DNA from: Phycisphaerales bacterium
GTDB taxonomy: Bacteria; Planctomycetota; Phycisphaerae; Tepidisphaerales; Tepidisphaeraceae
NCBI GenBank assembly: GCA_020853095.1
Contig: JADYZN010000035.1
Location: forward strand, 1 to 64,000
Length of the DNA stretch: 64,000 nucleotides
Reading direction: 5' to 3'
How positions within the stretch are numbered: position 1 is the stretch's first letter; each line of letters starts with the position of its first letter. The notes beneath the pieces were generated by a model that was not told where the DNA came from, ran no database searches, and saw only the letters and a program-made list of their open reading frames with translations. Shown here piece after piece: positions 42,621 to 51,600 of the stretch. The position numbers were made by a program, and so were the translations under genes.

Positions 42621-43304
42621 ATGGCATCAGCGCGAGTGGACATCATCAGCATCGGAACCCTCAGCCGCAACCGTCTGTGGAACGAATCCCAGGCCGTGCG
42701 CACCCCGCACGCGACCACGATCCTGATCCGCAGCGGCAAACGGCACATCCTGGTCGATCCCGGCCTGCCGGCACAAATACTGGCCGCCCGATTGTACGAA
42801 CGCACCGGCCTGACCGCCGACCGGATCGACACGGTCTTTTTAACCAATTTCCGCCCCGCCCACCGCGCCGGCCTGGACTTGTTCCCCAAGGCGAAGGTTC
42901 TGATCCACGAAATCGAACAGGAAGCCCAGCATCGCCACCTGCAAAACCTGATCGAACAGGCCTCCGACGCCGGCGATGAAACCCGCATCCTGCGGCAGGA
43001 ATTGTCGATTTTGCAATCGCTCCACAGTGCCGATGACCGGCTGGCCGAACAGGTCGACCTGTTCCCCCTTCTGGGTTACACCCCCGGCAATTGCGGCCTG
43101 CTGGTCAGCCAGCCCACCCTCACCATCCTGATTGCCGGCGACGCCGTGCCCACGCAGGACCATTTCCTGGCCGGACAGGTTCTCCCCGACTGCTTTGACC
43201 TCCATGCCGCCCAGGAATCCTTGCGCGAAGCATACGAAATCGCCGACCTGATCGTGCCTGGACACGACAACCTTTTTGTCAATCCGCGAACACAGGGAAT
43301 GTGA
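42621..43304 (+). CDS. MBL-fold protein with partly degenerate metal site
   Basis: 227 residues. The strand LVDPGLP, the helix-turn position of motif TNFRPAHRAGLD (normally HxHxDH) and the late GHDN all follow the metallo-beta-lactamase layout, with TPGNCGLLV and IAGDAVP as in glyoxalase-II-like hydrolases. The first His-x-His pair has become Asn-Phe, so metal binding may be reduced or shifted, and catalysis is uncertain. No Shine-Dalgarno; see the promoter at 42586. Confidence 0.75.
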   Translation: MASARVDIISIGTLSRNRLWNESQAVRTPHATTILIRSGKRHILVDPGLPAQILAARLYERTGLTADRIDTVFLTNFRPAHRAGLDLFPKAKVLIHEIEQEAQHRHLQNLIEQASDAGDETRILRQELSILQSLHSADDRLAEQVDLFPLLGYTPGNCGLLVSQPTLTILIAGDAVPTQDHFLAGQVLPDCFDLHAAQESLREAYEIADLIVPGHDNLFVNPRTQGM

Positions 43305-43320
43305 AACCGTTCGCCCGCGA

Positions 43321-44790
43321 TCAGCGCGACGCCGTGGCCGTTGTGGCATCAATCGCCCGCACGATCCGTTCCTGCAATACCTTGGCCGTGGAATTGGTGC
43401 CGCGCGGGATGCCGTTGAAGAGTATGCTGAAGGCGTACCAGCGGCCATCGTTGGTTTTCAGATAGCCGCTCAATGAACTGACCCCCGCGACGTAGCCGCT
43501 TTTGGCGAAGACCCGCCCGCGCAGGTCCGTGCCGGTGAAACGGTCGTTCAACGTCCCATCCACCCCCGCCACCGCCAGGCTGTTCAAAAAGACCGGCCAG
43601 TAGTCCCCCTGAAAATTATGCGCCAACACCCGCGTCAGCGCGTTGGCGCTGATGCGGTTTTCCTTGGACAACCCGCACCCATCATCCAGCTTGAACTCCG
43701 ATTCGCCGATCCCCAGCGATTTTAAGAACTCCCCCACCGCGGCCGTGCCGTTCGCCCAGGTCCCTTCGCCGCGCGTCGCGAACCCCAGCCGCTTGCACAG
43801 GCACTCGGCATACATGTTCATGCTGTCCTTGTTGGTCCTCGCCAGCACGGTGGACAGGCCCGTCTCATGCACCGCCGACAACACCCAGTCGTTTTTCTGT
43901 TCCCCCTGCAATACCGCCAGGGTCGTGCGGATCGTCCGGTCACGCTGAACCGTGCCGGTCACGGCGATGCCCGCATTCCGGATCGTCTCGCTCAACACGG
44001 TGGCGGCGTACATCGGCGGGTCGTGCATCGTCACCGACACCGGCACATCCGTGCTGCGGCTGGCCTCTCCCCGCAGGGTGATTTCATTGCTTTGCGGCAT
44101 CCGCGAAAACCAGATGGCATTCTGCCGGCCGCTGACGCAGATGTTGCGGATGGTCGCGTAATGGGTGGGCGGGTTGGTGATGTATTGCACCACCTGCCCG
44201 ACAGAGGTGATCTTGACCTGAAAATTCAGCAAATTGGCGTTCAGATTCACCCCGCCCACCTCGGCCATGTAATGCTCATTGATCTGGTCGGCCGGCCAGT
44301 TGGGATGAATGAACACCTCATCGAAAACACTGTCATCCACGATCACGTTGCGGATCGACGTTATCCCCCGCCCTTTAAGCAGCTCCGCCCAATTTTTGAA
44401 AACCGTGTCCACATCCCAGCCGGACTTTCGCAACAATTCATAATCCCCCAACGCCGGGTCTCCATCGCCAACCAGAATCAGATCACCCTCATGCAACACC
44501 AGCAAAGTACGAAACTTGAAGTCCGGCCCCAGCTTGTGCAACGCGGCCGACGTGGTCGCCAGTTTCAGATTGCTGGCCGGTATATATGGTATTTCGCTCT
44601 GATGACGATACAGGATATGGGGGTCGGCCGCGCCGGATTCGAGCTGAATGACCTCGATGCCGGCCTCGACTTTTTGCAGGTATTTATCCGCCAGAATGTC
44701 GCGGATGTCCGATTCCAGCCCGGCCTGCGACCACGAAGCACCCCCCAGCAGCAACCCGATCAATCCAACGACGGCGCACAGGTGTCTCAT
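43321..44790 (-). CDS. dacB: D-alanyl-D-alanine carboxypeptidase/endopeptidase (S13, PBP4-like)
   Basis: 489 residues from ATG 44790. A signal peptide (to about residue 23) is followed by the SxxK motif in PASNLKLATTSAAL, a middle motif SKEN in CGLSKENRIS, and AKSGYVAGVSSLSGY (KTG-like). These match the PBP4/DacB family, which trims D-Ala and cuts peptide cross-links in peptidoglycan. A PBP4 points to conventional peptidoglycan in this host. Confidence 0.88.
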   Translation of the reverse strand: MRHLCAVVGLIGLLLGGASWSQAGLESDIRDILADKYLQKVEAGIEVIQLESGAADPHILYRHQSEIPYIPASNLKLATTSAALHKLGPDFKFRTLLVLHEGDLILVGDGDPALGDYELLRKSGWDVDTVFKNWAELLKGRGITSIRNVIVDDSVFDEVFIHPNWPADQINEHYMAEVGGVNLNANLLNFQVKITSVGQVVQYITNPPTHYATIRNICVSGRQNAIWFSRMPQSNEITLRGEASRSTDVPVSVTMHDPPMYAATVLSETIRNAGIAVTGTVQRDRTIRTTLAVLQGEQKNDWVLSAVHETGLSTVLARTNKDSMNMYAECLCKRLGFATRGEGTWANGTAAVGEFLKSLGIGESEFKLDDGCGLSKENRISANALTRVLAHNFQGDYWPVFLNSLAVAGVDGTLNDRFTGTDLRGRVFAKSGYVAGVSSLSGYLKTNDGRWYAFSILFNGIPRGTNSTAKVLQERIVRAIDATTATASR

Positions 44791-44837
44791 CCTTGAAAAA
44801 CCTCAACTTACGAACAACCTCATCTCACCAGCAGGTT

Positions 44838-44855
44838 ATCGGCTGATGAGCCGAT
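44838..44855 (-). terminator. Weak hairpin between 44862 gene and dacB
   Basis: ATCGGCT-GATG-AGCCGAT, a 7-bp stem with a 4-nt loop just after the stop of the gene at 44862. No U-run follows on either strand, so termination is uncertain. Confidence 0.3.
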
Positions 44856-44861
44856 GGCAAG

Positions 44862-46073
44862 TTATTCATCCTGCTCATCATCCCGCGATCGGAAAATCTT
44901 CGGTACGAGCGGGAGCTGTTTGAGGTTCAATTCATCCACCAATCCCTTTTTGGCGACCATCTCGCCGGCGTGGCGGATGGCGGCAAATTTGCGCGGGGCG
45001 ACGATGTCCAGACACCGGATGATTTCGATCCAGAGCGTGCCGGATCGGGCATCGCGAGCGGGCAGGTCCAGCGTTCCTCTGGATGGTATGACCATGCCGA
45101 TGTCCAGCGGTTCATATCCTTCGCGATCCAGTTGGCGCACGACCACCGGCTCGTGCCGGAGATTCTGAATCTTAAAACGATACCCATCCACCCGCACGGC
45201 GATGTCGTTCTCTGTTTTGACCGGCGGCGGCAACAGAGGCGCGGGCGCTCCCGGCGGAGGGGGCGGCGGCAACGGCGGCAACGGGTCCGCATACTCCACG
45301 TCCGGCAATTTGACGTGCAGGTTTTCGGCCGTCGGGTGCTCCACGTTGAACAGCGCGATGAATTGCTGCGTGTAGTCGGCCAGGTATCCGGTGTATTCGA
45401 CCGTGGCGTTGTTCGGGTTGATCGGGTCGGCCACGTCCAGGATGACCGGTTGGCCGATGTACTGTTCCAGCAGCGGTTCGTAGGCATTGGCCAGCTTGCC
45501 GATCAGCGTCTGGCCGATGGTCGTCACCGAACCACCCTGGCTGGCCAGCACCGAGCTGGTGGGGTTCATTTTCTGATATTGCCCCACCACCGCTCCGATG
45601 GCGGCATTAAACGCATCGCGCAGGGTGTTGATGAAATTTCGCAGCGCCCGCCAGAGCCGCCGGAATGGGCCGGGATTGAAACTGCGTCGAATCTGTCGTT
45701 CCCGATCCTTACGCGTATTTTCATCCAGCTCATCGTGATAACGCAGCAAACTCAGAAGCTGGCCGTCCAATTCCTGCTGGTAGATCAGGGAGCTGGTCTT
45801 TTTCCGCCCGCGCGAGTCGACGTAGGGATGGTCGTAGACGATCTCGATGCCGGTGGGAAAGACCTTCAACCGGCCCCAGATCGTCTGGCCGCGGGCGCGT
45901 TCGAGGGTGACATGGTAGCGATTGAAGAATTTGAGGCATTTGTCGCGCGCCCACTTGGTGGCCACCGTGGTGATGATGGCGGTCAAAAAGATGAAAAGCA
46001 GGGTAAAATAAAATATGGCCGAGGCGCTGGGACCGGATGAGGCGGTTTGAGCGAAAAACAGGTTGTTGGGCAT
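44862..46073 (-). CDS. Membrane protein of the SPFH/zinc-ribbon locus
   Basis: 403 residues from ATG 46073. One membrane span at about 18-38 (SAIFYFTLLFIFLTAIITTV) precedes a cytoplasmic or periplasmic domain with a basic region (RKDRERQIRRSF), and a proline-rich loop (PPLPPPPPPGAP) lies at about 265-285. The C-terminal part is beta-rich (VRVDGYRFKIQNLRHEPVVV). It diverges from the SPFH gene and probably belongs to the same envelope module. Family not recognised. Confidence 0.65.
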   Translation of the reverse strand: MPNNLFFAQTASSGPSASAIFYFTLLFIFLTAIITTVATKWARDKCLKFFNRYHVTLERARGQTIWGRLKVFPTGIEIVYDHPYVDSRGRKKTSSLIYQQELDGQLLSLLRYHDELDENTRKDRERQIRRSFNPGPFRRLWRALRNFINTLRDAFNAAIGAVVGQYQKMNPTSSVLASQGGSVTTIGQTLIGKLANAYEPLLEQYIGQPVILDVADPINPNNATVEYTGYLADYTQQFIALFNVEHPTAENLHVKLPDVEYADPLPPLPPPPPPGAPAPLLPPPVKTENDIAVRVDGYRFKIQNLRHEPVVVRQLDREGYEPLDIGMVIPSRGTLDLPARDARSGTLWIEIIRCLDIVAPRKFAAIRHAGEMVAKKGLVDELNLKQLPLVPKIFRSRDDEQDE

Positions 46074-46100
46074 GGGAGCCTTTTATCGGTTGATCCTATC

Positions 46101-46128
46101 CTGACAAACGATTCGGTGTCTGTAGAAT
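46101..46128 (+). promoter_or_regulatory. Sigma-70-like promoter of the SPFH operon
   Basis: CTGACA (46101-46106), a 16-nt spacer and TAGAAT (46123-46128); each box differs from consensus by one base. The SPFH gene starts at 46173, giving a leader of about 38 nt with an AGGAG site. Confidence 0.5.
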
Positions 46129-46172
46129 ATTATTGTACACTGGATCAACGGCAGATTAACCAGGAGAACCCA

Positions 46173-47282
46173 ATGGGCCTGTGGGACAAGCTTCGCGGCG
46201 AACTGATTGACATCATCGAGTGGCTGGACGAGTCGCGCGACACGATGGTGTACCGGTTTCCTCGTTACGAAAACGAAATCAAATATGGCGCCAAGCTGGT
46301 CGTCCGCGAAGGACAGGCGGCGGCGTTCGTCAACGAGGGAAAGCTGGCGGACGTTTTTCAACCGGGGACGTACACGCTCCAGACGCAGAACCTGCCGATC
46401 CTGGCCACGCTCAAAGGGTGGAAGTACGGTTTCAGCAGCCCATTCAAGGCCGAGGTTTATTTCGTCTCGACGCGGGTTTTCACCGACCGCAAATGGGGAA
46501 CCAAAAACCCGATCATGCTTCGCGATTCGGAATTCGGGCCGGTGCGGCTGCGGGCGTTCGGATCGTACGCGATTCGCGTCAACGACCCGGCCGCATTTTT
46601 GAAGGAAATCGTCGGCACAGACAGCCGGTTCACGATTGATGAATTCGGCGAACAGCTTCGCGACATGGTGGTGTCGCGCTTCACGGACGTGCTGGGAGAG
46701 AGCAAAATCCCCGCGCTGGACCTGGCGAGCAATTACGATGAGCTGGCCAAATACGTCGCTCCGAGGATCGCGCCGGACTTCGCCTCCTTCGGCCTGGAAT
46801 TGAACAAATTCCTGGTCGAAAACATCTCGCTGCCGGCCGAGGTCGAGGCGGCCATGGACAAGCGCACCAGCATGGGGGTCATCGGCAACATGCAGCAATA
46901 TGCGCAGTATCAATCGGCCAACGCCATTGGCGACGCGGCGAAAAACCCTGGCGGCATCGCCGGCGCCGGCGTGGGGTTGGGCGCCGGTTACATGATGGCC
47001 CAGCAGTTCGGACAGGCGATGAACCCGGCCAACCCGCAGACTCCGCCGGCCGCCGGCCCGCCGCCGGTTCCATCGGCAGCGGCCTATTTCATCGTGCTGG
47101 ATGGCCAGCAGGCCGGCCCGTTCGATCTGGGCAAATTGCGTGAGAACGCCGCCGCCGGCCGGCTGAACCGCCAGACCCTGGTCTGGAAACAGGGCATGTC
47201 GCAATGGACGGCCGCCGGCGAGGTGGCCGAACTGGGATCGCTGTTCGCCATCGCCCCGCCGCCTATTCCCAAAAATTCATGA
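46173..47282 (+). CDS. SPFH-domain protein (YdjI-like) with C-terminal GYF_2 domain
   Basis: 369 residues from ATG 46173, with AGGAG upstream. Residues 1-225 match the 'virion core'/YdjI SPFH family (TMVYRFPRYENEIKYGAKLV, LVVREGQAAAFVNEGKLADV). A Gly/Ala-rich stretch follows, then a GYF_2 domain at about 310-358 (GPFDLGKLRENAAAGRLNRQ, WKQGMSQWTAA). YdjI and its partner YdjG support PspA-type membrane repair in Bacillus; the next gene is a YdjG-like zinc-ribbon protein, in the same operon (ATGA overlap). Confidence 0.85.
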   Translation: MGLWDKLRGELIDIIEWLDESRDTMVYRFPRYENEIKYGAKLVVREGQAAAFVNEGKLADVFQPGTYTLQTQNLPILATLKGWKYGFSSPFKAEVYFVSTRVFTDRKWGTKNPIMLRDSEFGPVRLRAFGSYAIRVNDPAAFLKEIVGTDSRFTIDEFGEQLRDMVVSRFTDVLGESKIPALDLASNYDELAKYVAPRIAPDFASFGLELNKFLVENISLPAEVEAAMDKRTSMGVIGNMQQYAQYQSANAIGDAAKNPGGIAGAGVGLGAGYMMAQQFGQAMNPANPQTPPAAGPPPVPSAAAYFIVLDGQQAGPFDLGKLRENAAAGRLNRQTLVWKQGMSQWTAAGEVAELGSLFAIAPPPIPKNS

Positions 47283-48388
47283 CCTCTCCCGCCCGCACCC
47301 CTCCTTCGCTGCCGCCAAAGCAGCGCCAATTCCCCTGCACCCAATGCGGGGCGGACTTGGTCTTCGCCCCGGGGACCGATTCGCTGCAATGCCCGTATTG
47401 CGGGACGGCCAACACGATCCCCGCGAGCGGCGAGCAGGTCCAGGAGCAGGATTATCTGTCGGAACTGGCGCAACTGTCCGTTGACCAGCCGACGGTCGAA
47501 GTGCTGGCGGTTCATTGCGACGTCTGCGGCGCGGAATCCACGCTGAAACCCAACGTCACCGCCGCCAAATGCCCCTTCTGCGGGTCGGGCATCGTCGCCA
47601 CGGGCGCTTCAAAAAAACTGATCAAACCGCAAAGTCTGCTCCCGTTTCGCATCACCCTGTCGGATGCCAATGAACGATTTTCCAATTGGATCCGCGGCTT
47701 GTGGTTTTTGCCAACCAAACTCAAAAAACATACGGACGCGGCCGGACTGGACGGGGTGTATCTGCCCTGCTGGACCTATGATTGCATCACCGACACGCAA
47801 TACACCGGCCAGCGCGGCGACTATTACTGGGTGACCGAAACCTACACCACCCGCATCAACGGCCGCAACGTCACGCAAACCCGGCAGGTGCGCAAGATCC
47901 GATGGTCGCCGGTCAGCGGGCTTGTGACCGAACCGTTTGATGACCTGATGGTGATGGCGAGCAATTCGCTGCCGCGCAAGCAGTTGGATCGGCTGGAACC
48001 GTGGGATCTGAATCAACTTTGCCCCTATGAGGATGAATATCTGAGCGGGTTTGTCTGCCAGAGTTATGAAATCAATCTGCAGGATGGATTTGAATCCGCC
48101 CAACAGATGATGCAGCCGGTCATCGCCCAGGCCGTCCGCCAGGACATCGGCGGCGATGAACAACGGATCGACTCGATGAACACGCAATATCACGACATCC
48201 GCTACAAGCATCTCCTGCTGCCGGTGTGGATCAGCGCGTATCGTTTTCAGAACAAAGTCTACCGTTTTCTGGTCAACGCCCGCACCGGCGAGGTTCAGGG
48301 AGAACGCCCGATCAGTTGGATCAAGGTGATGAGGATGGTGGTGTTGATCCTGGCGGGACTGGCGTTGATCGTGTTCTGGTACTCGTGA
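47279..48388 (+). CDS. YdjG-like double zinc-ribbon membrane protein
   Basis: 369 residues from ATG 47279, overlapping the SPFH stop (ATGA). Two zinc ribbons, CTQCG...CPYCG and CDVCG...CPFCG, lie within residues about 18-110. The middle part WTYDCITDTQYTGQRGDYYW, with LLPVWISAYRFQNKVYRFLV, matches YdjG-type proteins. One C-terminal span is at about 348-368 (VMRMVVLILAGLALIVFWYS). Partner of the SPFH protein in envelope-stress modules; no PspA gene is seen in the window. Confidence 0.82.
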   Translation: MTSPARTPPSLPPKQRQFPCTQCGADLVFAPGTDSLQCPYCGTANTIPASGEQVQEQDYLSELAQLSVDQPTVEVLAVHCDVCGAESTLKPNVTAAKCPFCGSGIVATGASKKLIKPQSLLPFRITLSDANERFSNWIRGLWFLPTKLKKHTDAAGLDGVYLPCWTYDCITDTQYTGQRGDYYWVTETYTTRINGRNVTQTRQVRKIRWSPVSGLVTEPFDDLMVMASNSLPRKQLDRLEPWDLNQLCPYEDEYLSGFVCQSYEINLQDGFESAQQMMQPVIAQAVRQDIGGDEQRIDSMNTQYHDIRYKHLLLPVWISAYRFQNKVYRFLVNARTGEVQGERPISWIKVMRMVVLILAGLALIVFWYS

Positions 48389-48441
48389 ACCGTGACAAAC
48401 CTGCCGACCCGGCTTCCCTTCCGGTCTTCACAAAATCAAAT

Positions 48442-49041
48442 TCATTGCTCGATCACCGTCACGGGCAGGCGTTGGCGGCCCCATTTGAGGGCCTCCTGAT
48501 GGGTGGGAAAATAGACATCCAGACGGTTGCCTTTGATGGCGCCGCCGCGATCAAGCACGGGGACGATCTGGCCGCTGTGATAACCGGGAATGCTCAGTTC
48601 GGTTCCAAATGGAAGCAATCGCGTGTCGGCGGCGACAAATCGGCCATCGTTGTGGCTGACCGTTTTGCCGCTGGCGGTGATGCCGGCGGCCTGTTCGCCA
48701 CAGCATTTGGTGCAGGGGCAATAGGCGGTCACTTCCATCCAGATGATGTGCCGGCGGGGAGAATCGGCCGAATCAACCGCCGCCATGGGCAACATGGATG
48801 CGGCCGAGAGGTTTTTATGTTCGGTTTCCTGAACGATGGATTCCATGTGTTCAGGGGTCAAAGCGGACTCATCCGTAGGAGAATTGGCCGGTTGGCTCGC
48901 CCATGAAATCCCGGCGTGGCGATCAACCAGTTGGATGAACGCCTCGCCGGCGATGCCGATGGCCAATGCCGCGCACAGCCCCAGCAAAAGCCGCCGGGCC
49001 AGTCGTTGCAGAGCGTTGGTTGGTTTGCCATTTTCCAGCAA
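48442..49041 (-). CDS. 3D-domain cell-wall protein
   Basis: 199 residues from a TTG at 49041 with GGTGA upstream. A single N-terminal anchor (LLLGLCAALAIGIAGEAFIQ) leads to a C-terminal 3D domain (residues about 105-195): TAYCPCTKCCGEQAAGITAS, VAADTRLLPFGTELSI, DRGGAIKGNRLDVYF. The three aspartates of the '3D' motif are present, as in MltA and RpfB/YocH-type autolysins. Probably acts on glycan strands outside the membrane. Confidence 0.82.
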   Translation of the reverse strand: MLENGKPTNALQRLARRLLLGLCAALAIGIAGEAFIQLVDRHAGISWASQPANSPTDESALTPEHMESIVQETEHKNLSAASMLPMAAVDSADSPRRHIIWMEVTAYCPCTKCCGEQAAGITASGKTVSHNDGRFVAADTRLLPFGTELSIPGYHSGQIVPVLDRGGAIKGNRLDVYFPTHQEALKWGRQRLPVTVIEQ

Positions 49042-49357
49042 GAGTCACCTGTCAGTGGCGAGGGTCCATGGCGACTATAGCTGATGCCCACATAGCCGGC
49101 GGAGAAAAATTCAAGCCGAAACCGGCCCACCGCCGATCTATAACAATTGTCCCTTCTATGCGGGCGCTGCCCCCGCGTCAATGGCCAATAATGCGGGTTT
49201 GTGATTATCGGACGTGCCGCCCGGCCTTTGGGCCGCTTGGGGCGTGTGTTTTCCGTCTGTACGGGATGTTGCCGCCAATCAACGCAATCCCTGAACAATA
49301 ATCTCCCCCCCGGCTCGTTGTATTGGGTGAATGAAACCCATTAACCAAGGAGCAAAC
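49042..49357. other. Divergent intergenic region, 316 nt
   Basis: Lies between the 3D-domain gene (minus) and the Spy-like gene (plus). It contains a small inverted repeat, CGGCC-TTTG-GGCCG near 49223-49237, and AT-rich patches (CAATAATC near 49298), but no promoter pair I can defend and no gene. Confidence 0.4.
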
Positions 49358-50146
49358 ATGTTGGAATTCATTCGTAATCCCAGGAAATTGTTGCCGGCCG
49401 TGCTGGCAGTTGCATTGGCGGCGCCGGTGGCGGTTTGGGCCGAAGCGCCCGCCACGCAGCCGGATCAGTCGTCCAAGCCGCACCATCGACATCGCGAAGG
49501 CCGAAAGGATCGGATGGGTCATCACAATCCGGGCATGATGCTGGATCGGATGCACGAAACGATCAACAGTCTGGACCTGTCAGCGGATCAGAAAACCAAG
49601 GTGGACGCCATTTTTACGCAGGCCAAGAGCGATTTTGAGGCGTTGCAGGAGAAGTGGAAAAAGGATGATGTGAAGCCGCGCGACCGCATGAAAGAAGGCC
49701 GCGAATTTATGAAGGCTTTGAATCAAAAGATTGAGGCGGTATTGACCGATCAACAGAAGGAAACGCTCAAACAAAAACGCCAGGAAATGATGAAGCAGCG
49801 CGGAGAGAAGGGCGCAAAAGGTGACCGCCAAGGCCCGCCCCCCATGCTCGAACGGCTTCGCCATGCGTTGGACCAGTTGAACCTGACCGACGACCAGAAA
49901 CAAAAGGTCAAGACGGTGCTGGATGAGACTAGGGACAAATTAAAAGCCCTGCACGAGGAATCTGCCGGCGATCGTCAGGCGATGCAGGAAAAAGGCCGCA
50001 AGATCATTGAAAATGCACGGGAACAGATTATTTCCATCCTGACGCCCGAACAGAAGGAAAAATTAAAAGAGATGCGCAAAGAACGCCGGCTCCGCCATGG
50101 CGACAAAGGCAAGAACGCCCCGGCCGACGAGTCTGACAAGACCTGA
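49358..50146 (+). CDS. Spy/CpxP-like periplasmic protein with LTxxQ repeats
   Basis: 262 residues from ATG 49358, chosen over 49331 because AAGGAG precedes it. A signal peptide (to about residue 29, AVWA) precedes a His-rich stretch (HHRHREGR) and long charged helices with repeated LTxxQ-like motifs: LSADQKTKV, LTDQQKETL, LTDDQKQKV, LTPEQKEKL. That is the pattern of Spy/CpxP proteins, periplasmic chaperones linked to envelope or metal stress. Followed by a strong terminator. Confidence 0.75.
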   Translation: MLEFIRNPRKLLPAVLAVALAAPVAVWAEAPATQPDQSSKPHHRHREGRKDRMGHHNPGMMLDRMHETINSLDLSADQKTKVDAIFTQAKSDFEALQEKWKKDDVKPRDRMKEGREFMKALNQKIEAVLTDQQKETLKQKRQEMMKQRGEKGAKGDRQGPPPMLERLRHALDQLNLTDDQKQKVKTVLDETRDKLKALHEESAGDRQAMQEKGRKIIENAREQIISILTPEQKEKLKEMRKERRLRHGDKGKNAPADESDKT

Positions 50147-50172
50147 ATATCCAATGGGTCAGTGTGCCCTCC

Positions 50173-50208
50173 AGGGGATGGACAGAAATGTTCATCCCCT
50201 CTTTTTTT
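50173..50208 (+). terminator. Rho-independent terminator of the Spy-like gene
   Basis: AGGGGATGGACA-GAAA-TGTTCATCCCCT: a 12-bp stem with one G-T pair and a GNRA tetraloop at 50173-50200, followed by a C and seven T residues. Ends transcription after the Spy-like gene. Textbook-quality. Confidence 0.9.
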
Positions 50209-50376
50209 GTCGCATCCGGGGCAGGATTATCGGACGGACCGGATGTTTTTGTCGGGTCCGTTTGCATTTGGGATGTTGTGAATCGTAGGTTTAGGTCCGC
50301 TTCATAACTTCTATTCGCCACGGGCCGTCGCACTGCCCCCCGACCGGGGGCGGCGGCGGCCCCAGGAGTATGTTCA

Positions 50377-50787
50377 ATGGTCTTGGTGGATGCGATGGGA
50401 TGTGCCCACGTTGATGTGGAACCAGAGTGGCCGGCCGAATTGGAATTCATCCTTTCGGCGTTGGAGGCCGGCCAGTCGAGCCGGCACGACCTGCGGGCCA
50501 CGGCACGCAAGAGATACCGCGTCAAGGCGGCATTGCGGCTGTTTGTGGACAAACCGCTGGAATCCCGCGCGCTGTTTACACGCGATGTCAGCCGTCGGGG
50601 CATGGGTTTTGTGACTCAGCACCGCTTGCCGCTGGGATATGGGGGAATCCTGGAATTGCCGGCCCCCGATGGGCGGATGCTTCGCATCGACTGCACGCTG
50701 TTGCGCTGCCGCGAGGCGGTGCGCGGATGGTTTGAGGGGGCGGTCTATTTCAATCGTGAGCAGTTCGGGTTCGGGTTGATCAAATAA
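50377..50787 (+). CDS. PilZ-domain c-di-GMP-binding protein
   Basis: 136 residues from ATG 50377 with AGGAG 8 nt upstream. Residues about 42-132 form a PilZ domain: RKRYRVKAALRLFV supplies the RxxxR switch, and RDVSRRGMGFVT the D/NxSxxG motif, both needed for cyclic di-GMP binding. The N-terminal 40 residues are helical. It is a stand-alone effector. No motility or cellulose genes are nearby. Confidence 0.82.
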   Translation: MVLVDAMGCAHVDVEPEWPAELEFILSALEAGQSSRHDLRATARKRYRVKAALRLFVDKPLESRALFTRDVSRRGMGFVTQHRLPLGYGGILELPAPDGRMLRIDCTLLRCREAVRGWFEGAVYFNREQFGFGLIK

Positions 50788-50800
50788 GAGACAACCGGCC

Positions 50801-51430
50801 TTATTCGGCCTGTTCAAAGGCACGTTTGATGGCGGTTTGTTCGTCGATTCGGTTGCGCCCGTGATCGGTGATGCGATCGTACGCTTCGCCAACCCGGCCG
50901 GCATGGGCCGGGGCGGATTTCATATAGCGGTCGCAGGCCTGCTGAACATGATCGTTGACAACCCGCTGGATCGCTTCATCGCTCATGCCGGCGACGTCAA
51001 TCACTTTGCCGACCAGCGGTTCGGCGGCCTGCCGGGCGGCCTGTTGTGCGGAATTGTTGTAGATCGTCTGGCCGATCTGCTTGTGCCCTTCTTCATGGTT
51101 GTTCAGCTTTTGAGTGGTTTTTTTGGGCAGCCAGATGGTGATTGAAAGGCTGATGTTCATTTGCACGCTCTGGATGGTCACGCGGTCCGCGCCATCCCCC
51201 TGGTTGCGGATGTAACTGACCTCGGCGGAACAACCGTAATTAAATTCGGTCAATGCCGCCTCGCCCGGTTTCATGGGGGGCATGTCCGCGGGCGGTTGCT
51301 TTGGATCAAACGACCGCCGCTGCAATTGAACGACCGACTGAACGACCTCGACCCCCTGCTCGGCCGATGCCGCGCCGCCGGCCAACATCCAGCCCATCAG
51401 GATCGCCACCATCATCCGCCGCTTTGTCAT
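50801..51430 (-). CDS. Exported protein with HEEGH motif
   Basis: 209 residues from ATG 51430; the -10-like TATAAC ends 7 nt upstream, so the transcript may be leaderless. A signal peptide (to about GGAASA) is followed by a beta-rich part and LNNHEEGHKQIGQTIY, a DUF922/gluzincin-like HExxH pattern. A putative secreted or periplasmic zinc protease; a third ligand cannot be assigned by eye. Confidence 0.62.
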   Translation of the reverse strand: MTKRRMMVAILMGWMLAGGAASAEQGVEVVQSVVQLQRRSFDPKQPPADMPPMKPGEAALTEFNYGCSAEVSYIRNQGDGADRVTIQSVQMNISLSITIWLPKKTTQKLNNHEEGHKQIGQTIYNNSAQQAARQAAEPLVGKVIDVAGMSDEAIQRVVNDHVQQACDRYMKSAPAHAGRVGEAYDRITDHGRNRIDEQTAIKRAFEQAE

Positions 51431-51600
51431 CCGGGTCGTTATAGCCTTCGGAACGAAGATTCCCAAGCGAAACATCGGGCAAATCCCATCCGCCGCAAAT
51501 CATGAACACTTGTGTCCATCGAGCTTGAGAATCCTTCAAACTGGCAATAAAATCAGAAAGTGCATCACCGGGGGATAATTTTTTCATTGGATAACACCCT

